Origin: Actinomycetes bacterium
Lineage (GTDB): Bacteria > Actinomycetota > Coriobacteriia > Anaerosomatales > Anaerosomataceae
Length of the DNA stretch: 8,368 nt
NCBI GenBank assembly: GCA_021850085.1
Contig: JAJZRZ010000067.1
Coordinates: 1 to 8,368, forward strand
Direction: 5' to 3'
In this document: positions 1 through 5,100 of the stretch, one piece after another
Numbering within the stretch: the first letter of the stretch is position 1
Layout: each line of letters starts with the position of its first letter
Translations under genes and position numbers: made by a program
The notes under the pieces: model-generated
What the model was told of the DNA's origin: nothing
Seen by the model: only the letters and a program-made list of their open reading frames with translations
Database searches by the model: none

Positions 1-274
1 AAAGATGATCGGCGATGTGAGCCACGACGGCATCGATGACCTGGGGTTTCACGGCAAGCAGTACGATCTCCGCGTCACCGGCAAGCTCGTGCCCGTCGGC
101 GACCACGACGATTCCGTGACGCGCGAACACCTCGCGGCGCCGATCGTCCGGCTCCGCGACCGCGATCGCGGAGGCATCCATGGCATCGCTCGAGATCAGG
201 CCCGCGACGATGGCTTCACCCATCCGGCCGCCCCCGATGACGGCAAGTGCATAGCGTGCATTCATGGCGGGCAT
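1..274 (-). CDS. proC: Pyrroline-5-carboxylate reductase, N-terminal part (cut by window edge)
   Basis: ProC carries out the last step of proline synthesis, the NAD(P)H-dependent reduction of pyrroline-5-carboxylate. About 91 N-terminal codons are visible and the rest lies beyond position 1. The sequence opens with a Rossmann-fold nucleotide-binding motif, LAVIGGGRMGEAIVAGL. It continues to an AEPDDRRREVFARHG strand-and-helix region that would discriminate the cofactor, and to the strand IVLLAVKPQVID, whose AVKPQ is typical of ProC. The ATG at 274 shares its A with the sepF stop codon (TGATG), which suggests translational coupling. A second in-frame ATG at 265 is an alternative start. Neither start has a clear Shine-Dalgarno, as expected for a coupled gene. 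proC next to sepF is a common neighbourhood in Gram-positive bacteria. Family assignment is confident; the exact start is not. Confidence 0.9.
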   Translation of the reverse strand, partial: MPAMNARYALAVIGGGRMGEAIVAGLISSDAMDASAIAVAEPDDRRREVFARHGIVVVADGHELAGDAEIVLLAVKPQVIDAVVAHIADHL

Positions 275-789
275 CAACGTTCGGTGCCGAACAAACCCCT
301 GTCGCGCAGAGCAGCGCGCTGGGCGTCGGAGACATCCACGTTGGCCGGCGTGAGCATGAATACTTTCTCGGACACCTTCTGGAGTCCGCCGTTCAGGCCG
401 TACGTGAGCCCAGAGGCGAAGTCGAGCATCTTTCTCGCCACGTCCGGGTCGGTCATCGTGAGATTCATGATCACGGGCACGCCGACTTTGAACTTGTCCG
501 CGATCGCCTGCGCCTCGCTGAAAGCGCGCGGCTCGACGATCTGCATCTTGACCTGGGGGACCGCCTGCATGCCGGGACCGGGCATGACGGTGGAATGCCT
601 TCCCGCATCGCGTGCCCGGTCGAGATCCGGCTCCCGGGTCACCCGGCGGATGGAGGACGGCTCATTGGCGTACGGCATGCGTGGCGCCTCGTAGGCTGCT
701 TCCCCATCGGCCTCGTCGTACTCGTCGTACTCGTCGTACTCGTCATCACCGAAGCCAAGCCTCGCTTTGATGTCGTGCCACACGCCCAC
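274..789 (-). CDS. sepF: SepF cell-division protein, FtsZ membrane anchor
   Basis: SepF binds the C-terminal peptide of FtsZ and tethers the Z-ring to the membrane. In actinobacteria, which lack FtsA, it is thought to be the main anchor. The 171-residue product has three parts. A short amphipathic N-terminal helix (MGVWHDIKARLGFG) would be the membrane-targeting segment. An acidic, variable linker (about 15-75) begins with a DEY triplet repeat. The SepF core (about 80-155) contains FSEAQAIADKFKVGVPVIMNL, MLDFASGLTYGLNGG and KVFMLTPANVDVS. The start is GTG at 789, with GAGGAG at 795-800 and 5-nt spacing; a second in-frame GTG at 783 is less well placed. It lies 24 nt after yggS and overlaps proC by one base, so it is in the phoU-yggS-sepF-proC unit. 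The length is normal for the family. Confidence 0.95.
   Translation of the reverse strand: MGVWHDIKARLGFGDDEYDEYDEYDEADGEAAYEAPRMPYANEPSSIRRVTREPDLDRARDAGRHSTVMPGPGMQAVPQVKMQIVEPRAFSEAQAIADKFKVGVPVIMNLTMTDPDVARKMLDFASGLTYGLNGGLQKVSEKVFMLTPANVDVSDAQRAALRDRGLFGTER
712..738 (-). repeat. Three tandem 9-bp units inside sepF (Asp-Glu-Tyr repeat)
   Basis: The plus strand shows three perfect copies of CTCGTCGTA at 712-720, 721-729 and 730-738. A degraded fourth copy (CTCGTCATC) follows at 739-747. On the coding strand they encode a repeated Asp-Glu-Tyr in the acidic linker just after the SepF membrane-targeting helix. Because the unit is a multiple of three, gain or loss of copies would change linker length without breaking the frame. 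Confidence 0.9.
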
Positions 790-813
790 ATCTGCTCCTC
801 GCCGCGACTCGCG

Positions 814-1491
814 CTATCTGCCGAAGATCGCACGGCCGATACGCACCATGGTAGCGCCCTCCTCGACGGCCACCGGATAGTCGTTGGTCATCCCCATGGA
901 GAGCTCGGACAGCTCGATTCCATTGAACCTCATCGCGGCCAGGGATTCAAACAGTGCACGCAGGTCACAGAAGACCCATCGCACGGATTCGGGGCGCGCG
1001 TAGGGAGCCATGGTCATGAGGCCGCGGACCTCCACACCCTTCAACTCGGAAGCCGCGCGGAGGAGTTCTTCGACCTCCATCCGGTCGAGACCGTGCTTGG
1101 ACTCCTCGTGCGCGATGTCCACCTGGAGCAGAACCGACTGCACGGTACCCATGGTGGTTGCCACACGGTCTATCCGCTCAAGGAGACCCAAAGAATCCAC
1201 TGAGTGGATCAGATGGGCCTTGCCGACCACGTGCTGGACCTTGTTCGACTGGAGTGTGCCGATGAAGTGCCAGCGAACGTCCGGGAACAGCCCGTGTTTG
1301 GCTATGAACTCGTGAGCTCGGTTCTCGCCGAAGTCCTTGATCCCGGCAGCGATCGCCGCTCGCACCTCAAGCGGTCCCACGGTCTTGGCCACGGCAACCA
1401 CGGTCACGCGCTCCGCGTTGCGCCCGGCCGCGTCCGCCGCGTCACGGACGCGGCGGCGCACCGCCTCATATCGCTCGGCTATCCGGCTCAC
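814..1491 (-). CDS. yggS: YggS/PLPBP family pyridoxal-phosphate homeostasis protein (YlmE)
   Basis: This is a single-domain PLP-binding protein of the alanine-racemase N-terminal fold. It is known for buffering vitamin B6 and affecting amino-acid and keto-acid balance, without a firmly established enzymatic reaction. The 225 residues cover the whole family. VAVAKT carries the PLP lysine (K36). GENRAHE lies near 55, WHFIGTLQSNK near 74-84 and HSVDS near 96-100. ESKHGL and GLMTMAPYA follow. The C-terminal phosphate-binding stretch ends LSMGMTNDYPVAVEEGATM and VRIGRAIFG. The start is GTG at 1491, which overlaps the phoU stop as GTGA, so translation is probably coupled to phoU. In Gram-positive dcw clusters this gene is ylmE, normally between ylmD (pgeF) and sepF. 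Here phoU has come between it and pgeF. It ends with TAG 24 nt before sepF. Confidence 0.95.
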   Translation of the reverse strand: MSRIAERYEAVRRRVRDAADAAGRNAERVTVVAVAKTVGPLEVRAAIAAGIKDFGENRAHEFIAKHGLFPDVRWHFIGTLQSNKVQHVVGKAHLIHSVDSLGLLERIDRVATTMGTVQSVLLQVDIAHEESKHGLDRMEVEELLRAASELKGVEVRGLMTMAPYARPESVRWVFCDLRALFESLAAMRFNGIELSELSMGMTNDYPVAVEEGATMVRIGRAIFGR

Positions 1492-2168
1492 GCGCCAGGC
1501 GATTCCTGTCCCTCGGCGAGACCATCAAAGGCCTCGAAAGCACCGGTCACCATGTAGACGAGTCGCTCGGCGATATCCACGGCGTGGTCCGCTATGCGCT
1601 CAAGATACCTGGAGGCGAGCACCATCTGGCTAGCCCATTCGATATCCTCCTCCTCCTGCAGACGTGAAAGTTCACGGAAGAACTGCTTGAAGAGGTGGTC
1701 GATGGGCTCATCCATCTCCTTCAACTTGTAGGCGAGCTCGAGGTCGTTCTGTTCGAAAGCCTCGAGCATGGCTTCAAGGACCCGGTGCACCAGGTTGCCT
1801 TGGGCACGGATGAGATCGTACAGAGTGCGGGGGCCACGGCGCTCAGCCGTTCTGCGCGCAGCCTTCGCGATGTTAACCCCCAGGTCACCCATTCGCTCCA
1901 TGTGCATGCTGATATGCGCCAAAGAGTAGAGTAGGCGCAAGTCGCGGGCGACCGGGAACTGGGTCGCGATCATCTCGATCGTGCGCTCCTCGAGCGCCAG
2001 ACACCGGGCATCAATGGCCTCGTCCCCAGCGATGACCCGCTCGGCCAGATCCACGTCGCCTTCGACAAGAGAGGTGACCGCGTCTCGCGTCATCTCGATG
2101 ACCAGGCGGCCGATGTCGACGACCTCGGCCTTCGTGGCCTTCAGTTCTTTGCGGTAGCCTTCGCGCAT
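1488..2168 (-). CDS. phoU: PhoU phosphate-signalling regulator
   Basis: PhoU is a cytoplasmic all-helical protein. It links the PstSCAB phosphate transporter to the PhoR sensor kinase and keeps the Pho regulon off when phosphate is plentiful. The 226-residue product has the expected two PhoU repeats, each with its metal-binding helix: MERMGDLGVNIAKAA (about 90-104) and LERIADHAVDIAERL (about 189-203). I place the start at ATG 2168, with GAGGAG at 2179-2184 about 10 nt upstream. A longer frame reaches ATG 2213, but that ATG lies within the TATAAT -10 element and would add a basic stretch atypical of PhoU. The TGA stop overlaps the yggS start (GTGA). No pst or phoR gene is visible nearby, so the location between ylmD and ylmE is unusual. 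A Pho-box-like repeat upstream suggests phosphate control. Confidence 0.95.
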   Translation of the reverse strand: MREGYRKELKATKAEVVDIGRLVIEMTRDAVTSLVEGDVDLAERVIAGDEAIDARCLALEERTIEMIATQFPVARDLRLLYSLAHISMHMERMGDLGVNIAKAARRTAERRGPRTLYDLIRAQGNLVHRVLEAMLEAFEQNDLELAYKLKEMDEPIDHLFKQFFRELSRLQEEEDIEWASQMVLASRYLERIADHAVDIAERLVYMVTGAFEAFDGLAEGQESPGA

Positions 2169-2178
2169 GGTCTTACGT

Positions 2179-2184
2179 CTCCTC
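2179..2184 (-). promoter_or_regulatory. Ribosome binding site that sets the phoU start
   Basis: GAGGAG on the minus strand lies 10 nt before ATG 2168. It would lie in the leader of a transcript made from the TATAAT element at 2212-2217, while the longer reading frame has no Shine-Dalgarno and begins inside that element. This supports the 226-residue PhoU. Confidence 0.6.
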
Positions 2185-2211
2185 GCATAGGGGCGCCTCG
2201 AAGTGCGCACC

Positions 2212-2217
2212 ATTATA
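2212..2217 (-). promoter_or_regulatory. Perfect TATAAT -10 element of the phoU promoter
   Basis: The minus strand reads TATAAT, 44 nt upstream of the phoU ATG at 2168, so the transcript would start near 2205 with a leader of about 37 nt. The sequence 17 nt upstream (CCTCGG) is not a recognisable -35 box, which fits a promoter that depends on an activator. A perfect -10 in otherwise GC-rich DNA is unlikely by chance but remains unproven. Confidence 0.6.
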
Positions 2218-2239
2218 GCCCTTGGCTGACCCCACCGAG

Positions 2240-2257
2240 GTTACACCCCCGTTACAG
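2240..2257 (-). promoter_or_regulatory. Pho-box-like direct repeat upstream of phoU
   Basis: On the minus strand the sequence is CTGTAAC, then GGGG, then GTGTAAC. TGTAAC thus recurs with an 11-bp period, at 2256-2251 and 2245-2240. PhoB/PhoP-type regulators are known to bind tandem 7-bp half-sites spaced by 4 bp, for example CTGTCAT repeats in E. coli; other lineages use TTACA-like or GTTCACC-like repeats with the same 11-bp period. The repeat ends 22 nt upstream of the -10 element, about two helical turns, and lies where a -35 would be absent. Only two good units are present. That this is the binding site of a PhoP-like activator is inferred from spacing, sequence and the downstream phoU. 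Confidence 0.5.
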
Positions 2258-2289
2258 CGGCTGGCGATCGGGTGCCGACACTGAGAACA

Positions 2290-2303
2290 CGCGGCGCACC
2301 GCG
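2290..2303 (-). terminator. Weak hairpin just after pgeF, possible terminator
   Basis: CGCGG and CCGCG form a 5-bp GC stem around a 4-nt loop, starting about 8 nt past the pgeF stop codon. There is no U-tract. It may reduce read-through from pgeF into phoU, but it is short and could be chance in GC-rich DNA. Confidence 0.25.
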
Positions 2304-2310
2304 GACACGA

Positions 2311-3105
2311 TCACAAGATGACGGCGAGCGCCCCGTGCCGGCCGGTCTGCCCTTCCGCTCGGTACGAGTAGAAGCGGTCGGTGTTGTGCGCGGTGCATAT
2401 CCCCAGATCTTGCCGTCGCAGTTTCGGGACTCCCGAACGTTCAAGGTCCGCCGCGACGGACCCACCCAGATCGAGCCGGTGCGAGTCTTCGACAGACGTG
2501 ACGAACGCAGGGTCGAAACGGGCCACGCGCTCCGGTCCCACTTCGTAGCAGCATGCCCCGATGTGGGGACCCACGAAGGCCGCAAGATCGTCCTCACCGG
2601 GGAGCCCGGCGAGGACATGGGCGGTGACACTCACTATTCCGGCGGTCGCCCCGCGCCACCCAGCGTGGATGACCGCGACCGCTGGCACGGACGGACGGAC
2701 CAAGGCGATGGTGACGCAGTCCGCGTACAGGAGCAGCAGTGGCACGCCACGCCGGCGAGTCCAAAGCGCGTCGGCCCCAGGGATGGGAGGACGGGAACGG
2801 CAAACCGATGCCCCCGCCCCGGCCTCATCCACTCCGACCTCCACCACCATGCCACCGTGAACCTGCTCGGCGGTGGTCAGGCGGTCGGCCAGCGTCCCGA
2901 TGCCGATCGACTCAAGGAGCAGGGTCCTGTTGTTGTCAACCTGGCCGGCCGAGTCGCCGACGTGGCCGGCCAGGTTGAGCGAGCTGAAGCGCCCCTGGCT
3001 GACCCCTCCACCGCGCTCGGTGAACGCCAGGCCGATCCCGGACGTCTCGAACAGCACCGGATCGGTATGGATGGCTATGCCATCGCGCTCAACCCTCTCG
3101 AGCAC
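2311..3105 (-). CDS. pgeF: PgeF/YfiH family (laccase-domain) purine nucleoside hydrolase-like protein (YlmD)
   Basis: This belongs to the DUF152/Cu-oxidase_4 family. Members have been described as peptidoglycan-editing factor PgeF in E. coli, as multicopper polyphenol oxidases, and as zinc-dependent purine nucleoside phosphorylase/deaminase enzymes, so the physiological role is debated. The product of about 264 residues is full length. It carries the three metal-ligand motifs QVHG (about 82-85), YADCVTI (about 128-134) and HAGWRG (about 148-153), plus GPHIGACCYEV (about 180-190), GICTAHNTDRFYSYR and the terminal EGQTGRHGALAVI. The start is one of two adjacent GTG codons, 3108 or 3105. I choose 3105 because GGGAG at 3111-3115 is then 5 nt away instead of 2. 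It is the usual gene after ftsZ in Gram-positive clusters, but here a plus-strand gene intervenes and it must have its own promoter. Confidence 0.93.
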   Translation of the reverse strand: MLERVERDGIAIHTDPVLFETSGIGLAFTERGGGVSQGRFSSLNLAGHVGDSAGQVDNNRTLLLESIGIGTLADRLTTAEQVHGGMVVEVGVDEAGAGASVCRSRPPIPGADALWTRRRGVPLLLLYADCVTIALVRPSVPAVAVIHAGWRGATAGIVSVTAHVLAGLPGEDDLAAFVGPHIGACCYEVGPERVARFDPAFVTSVEDSHRLDLGGSVAADLERSGVPKLRRQDLGICTAHNTDRFYSYRAEGQTGRHGALAVIL

Positions 3106-3183
3106 CACTTCTCCCGTCCGCCGTCACCACTGTCGAATGCTGGTCAATGCCATAAGCTTACGTCAGACTGAGACCCGACGGTT

Positions 3184-3199
3184 CACCGTTGAAACGGTG
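3184..3199. promoter_or_regulatory. 16-bp palindrome in the divergent pgeF / 3235 intergenic region, candidate operator
   Basis: CACCGTT and AACGGTG form a perfect 7-bp inverted repeat around a 2-bp centre (GA). It lies 35 bp before the ATG of the plus-strand gene at 3235 and 79-84 bp upstream of the candidate pgeF starts. The short centre makes it a better candidate for a dimeric repressor site than for an RNA hairpin. I could not assign a convincing -10/-35 pair on either strand in this 126-bp spacer, so which gene it controls is unknown. Confidence 0.45.
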
Positions 3200-3217
3200 C
3201 TTCATGGCTGCTCGCTG

Positions 3218-3229
3218 AAGGGGGGTGAT
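3218..3229 (+). promoter_or_regulatory. Very strong ribosome binding site of the plus-strand gene
   Basis: AAGGGGGGTGAT matches the full complement of the 16S rRNA 3' end (AAAGGAGGTGAT) over eleven bases, apart from one G for A that still forms a G-U pair. It ends 5 nt before ATG 3235. It is the strongest Shine-Dalgarno in the window and suggests high translation. Confidence 0.75.
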
Positions 3230-3234
3230 GCGAA

Positions 3235-3687
3235 ATGAAGCGGTCATTCTCATTCTTCACCCCGCTGACGGTGGGTGCCATCACGCTGCTCGCTGCGGTA
3301 CCAGCCTTCGCACAGGATTACAGCTATAAGTACGGCACCGAGAGCGATGCTGCCGCGGCCTTGGCCGGGATGGGTATCTGGCTCTTCTGCTGCATGATCC
3401 CCCTGCTGCTCCTCGCGGTGTTCAACATCTGGATGCTCATCGACGCGATCATGCGCCAAGAGCACGAATACCCGAACTCCACAGGCAACTCAAAGCTGAT
3501 TTGGATCCTGCTGCTGGTGTTCATCGGATTGCTCGCCGCTGTAGCGTACTACTTCATGGTCTTCCGCAAGATCAAGAGAGGACGTGGCGGCCAGCCGCCG
3601 CTGGCAGATCCGGGTGTATATCAGCCGCCTCCAGCTCCTCCCGCACCTCCAGCTCCACCGGCTCCTCCCACACCACCCGCAGGATAG
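3235..3687 (+). CDS. Small exported/membrane protein with PLDc_N-like two-helix domain and proline-rich tail
   Basis: I do not recognise a named gene. The 150 residues divide as follows. A signal peptide with basic MKR start and hydrophobic core ends with a probable cleavage site AFA|QD at 26/27. A short polar stretch is rich in Tyr and Ala. Hydrophobic segment 1 (about 45-70) includes a Cys pair (FCCM) and NIWMLIDAIMRQ. Segment 2 (about 87-110) is KLIWILLLVFIGLLAAVAYY. A basic turn (RKIKRGRGG) leads to a Pro-Pro-Ala repeat tail (131-149). The W-x-L-x-D-A-x-x-R pattern followed by a KLIWILL helix resembles the PLDc_N domain found at the N-terminus of cardiolipin synthases and as stand-alone proteins. 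No catalytic HKD motif is present, so it is not a phospholipase. Function is unknown. It is the only plus-strand gene, with its own strong RBS and terminator. Confidence 0.85.
   Translation: MKRSFSFFTPLTVGAITLLAAVPAFAQDYSYKYGTESDAAAALAGMGIWLFCCMIPLLLLAVFNIWMLIDAIMRQEHEYPNSTGNSKLIWILLLVFIGLLAAVAYYFMVFRKIKRGRGGQPPLADPGVYQPPPAPPAPPAPPAPPTPPAG
3625..3684 (+). repeat. Pro-Pro-Ala repeat tail coding region
   Basis: Residues 131-149 consist of Pro-Pro-Ala triplets with one Thr replacement. At the DNA level the 9-bp units are degenerate (CCA, CCT, CCC and CCG all used), so the amino-acid pattern appears to be kept by selection rather than by a recent slippage event. Such tails usually form extended polyproline helices that span walls or bind partner domains; that role here is inference. 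Confidence 0.7.
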
Positions 3688-3700
3688 GCACCGGTCCAGC

Positions 3701-3737
3701 CAGGTAAGGCCCGCCGATTCTTGGCGGGCCTTACCTG
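3701..3737 (+). terminator. 15-bp perfect hairpin, terminator of the plus-strand gene
   Basis: CAGGTAAGGCCCGCC (3701-3715) pairs perfectly with GGCGGGCCTTACCTG (3723-3737) around a 7-nt loop. It begins 14 nt after the TAG stop at 3687. No U-tract follows, which is common for hairpin terminators in GC-rich actinobacteria. Because the stem is symmetrical it may also stop transcription arriving from ftsZ on the other strand. Confidence 0.75.
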
Positions 3738-3758
3738 TCATGACTCCGGAAGAACGCG

Positions 3759-3798
3759 GCTGCCGCGTCACGAAGCTTTCCACTCGTGACGCGGCAGC
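3759..3798 (-). terminator. ftsZ: 15-bp perfect hairpin, terminator of ftsZ
   Basis: GCTGCCGCGTCACGA (3759-3773) pairs perfectly with TCGTGACGCGGCAGC (3784-3798) around a 10-nt loop. It lies 38 nt past the ftsZ stop codon and ends the dcw transcript. The U-tract is poor on both strands. Together with the hairpin at 3701-3737 it forms a double barrier between converging transcripts. Confidence 0.75.
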
Positions 3799-3836
3799 TT
3801 GGTCGCCTCGCGGCTCACACACCGCGATCGTCTTCG

Positions 3837-4922
3837 TCAGAACGTGCGACGCTTCAGGAACGAAGGGATGTCCAACTCCTCCTCCGCGCCGGCACCAGGC
3901 ATCTCGAAGGTCGGGATCCGGGGACCCTCGTCCTCGGCAGCCTTATCGAACTCCATCGCCTCCTGGCGGCGCTTTCCGCCGAAGCCGGTCGCGATCACAG
4001 TCACGCGAATCTGGTCCATCATCGAATCATCGATGACCGCGCCGAAGATGATGTTCGCGTCGGGATGCGCGGCGGCCTGTACGACCTCCGCGGCCTCGTT
4101 CACCTCGAACAGTCCGAGGTCACTGCCGCCGGAGATCGACAGCAGCACACCGCTGGCCCCCTCGATGCTCGACTCGAGTAGCGGGCTGGCGATCGCGGCT
4201 TTCGCGGCCTCGTGAGCCCGGTTGTCGCCCGTGGCGACGCCGATGCCCATGAGAGCCGTCCCTGCCTCCTTCATGATCGTACGCACGTCAGCGAAGTCGA
4301 GGTTGATGAGACCCGGCACCGTGATGAGGTCGGTGATGCCCTGGCAGCCCTGACGCAGAACGTCATCGGCGATTCGGAAGGCATCAAGGATCGAGGTCTT
4401 CTTCTCGGCCACCTGCAGCAGACGGTCGTTCGGGATGATGATGAGCGTGTCCACGTGCTCCTTCAGGCGCTTGATGCCTTCCTCTGCCTGGATCGCACGT
4501 TTGCGTCCCTCGAAGGCGAAAGGACGCGTGACCACGGCGACCGTCAGCGCGCCGATCTCCTCTTTGGCGATCTGGGCGATCACCGGTGCGCCACCCGTTC
4601 CGGTCCCGCCTCCTTCGCCGGCGGTGATGAACACCATGTCCGCACCCTGGAGCGCTTCCTTGATCTCGCCGCGATTCTCCTCGGCAGCCTGGAACCCTAC
4701 ATCCGGGTCGGCACCCGCGCCCAGACCTTTTGTCAGACCAACACCGATATGCACCTTGTAGTCTGCGTCAGACATCAGCAAGGCCTGCGCGTCAGTGTTC
4801 ACCGCAATGAATTCGACACCCTTGACGCCGGCCTCAACCATTCGGTTGACCGCGTTCGTCCCCCCGCCGCCAATACCCACGACCTTGATCACGGCCAGAT
4901 AATTGGCCCCCGTCTCAAGCAT
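3837..4922 (-). CDS. ftsZ: Cell-division GTPase FtsZ
   Basis: FtsZ is the tubulin homologue that polymerises into the Z-ring at midcell. The 361-residue product begins with a short tail, then GIGGGGTNAVNRM (about 16-28). The tubulin signature is AGEGGGTGTGGAP (about 101-113), with E and G at positions where many bacteria have M and A, as in mycobacterial FtsZ. RPFAFEG and IIIPNDRLL follow. The T7 loop is NLDFADV (about 207-213) with both catalytic aspartates present. After ATGFGGKRR comes a short linker of about 30 residues, then the conserved C-terminal peptide LDIPSFLKRR, the docking site for SepF. I choose ATG 4922 because AGGAGG at 4929-4934 is 6 nt upstream; GTG 4925 is the alternative. 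ftsA is absent between ftsQ and ftsZ. A promoter lies upstream and a hairpin downstream. Confidence 0.98.
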   Translation of the reverse strand: MLETGANYLAVIKVVGIGGGGTNAVNRMVEAGVKGVEFIAVNTDAQALLMSDADYKVHIGVGLTKGLGAGADPDVGFQAAEENRGEIKEALQGADMVFITAGEGGGTGTGGAPVIAQIAKEEIGALTVAVVTRPFAFEGRKRAIQAEEGIKRLKEHVDTLIIIPNDRLLQVAEKKTSILDAFRIADDVLRQGCQGITDLITVPGLINLDFADVRTIMKEAGTALMGIGVATGDNRAHEAAKAAIASPLLESSIEGASGVLLSISGGSDLGLFEVNEAAEVVQAAAHPDANIIFGAVIDDSMMDQIRVTVIATGFGGKRRQEAMEFDKAAEDEGPRIPTFEMPGAGAEEELDIPSFLKRRTF

Positions 4923-5011
4923 CACATGCCTCCTGAGCTGCTCATTTGTGCCGAAGCCTCTACCTCTAGTTAACGTTCATGTGTTTAGAGCAAAGGTCAA
5001 TCTTCACACGA

Positions 5012-5040
5012 ACCTTATACTAACTGCAAGGGGTTTGCAA
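5012..5040 (-). promoter_or_regulatory. ftsZ: Candidate promoter of ftsZ
   Basis: In an AT-rich island between ftsQ and ftsZ, the minus strand has TTGCAA (5040-5035), a 17-nt spacer and TAAGGT (5017-5012). These match SigA-type boxes at 4 of 6 positions each. An overlapping TATAAG (5019-5014) would be a better -10 but with a 15-nt spacer. A transcript from here would carry a leader of about 80 nt. Dedicated promoters before ftsZ are common, so the location is sensible; no start site is proven. Confidence 0.5.
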
Positions 5041-5100
5041 CGGCAATTTCCCATCCGGGAACCTGCGTGATGCGCGGACCTGCGGTGCTTCGCGGCAACG

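Noticed and set aside
247..1203. Plus-strand open frame (318 codons) opposite sepF and yggS
   Set aside because: It spans two well-supported minus-strand genes and their junction. It has no family motif and no ribosome binding site.
2169..2213. N-terminal extension of PhoU to ATG 2213
   Set aside because: The ATG is within the TATAAT -10 element. The extra 15 residues are a basic run not typical of PhoU, and a Shine-Dalgarno supports ATG 2168.
2272..3171. Plus-strand open frame (299 codons) opposite pgeF
   Set aside because: It is antisense to a complete pgeF with all three metal-ligand motifs. There is no start signal.
4212..4973. Plus-strand open frame (253 codons) opposite ftsZ
   Set aside because: It is antisense to ftsZ and runs into its upstream region. 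The protein looks like a shadow of FtsZ codons.
5061..5088. Short direct repeat ACCTGCG (5061-5067 and 5078-5084) near the ftsQ end
   Set aside because: Seven bases repeated once in GC-rich DNA is expected by chance. I saw no dyad or promoter context.
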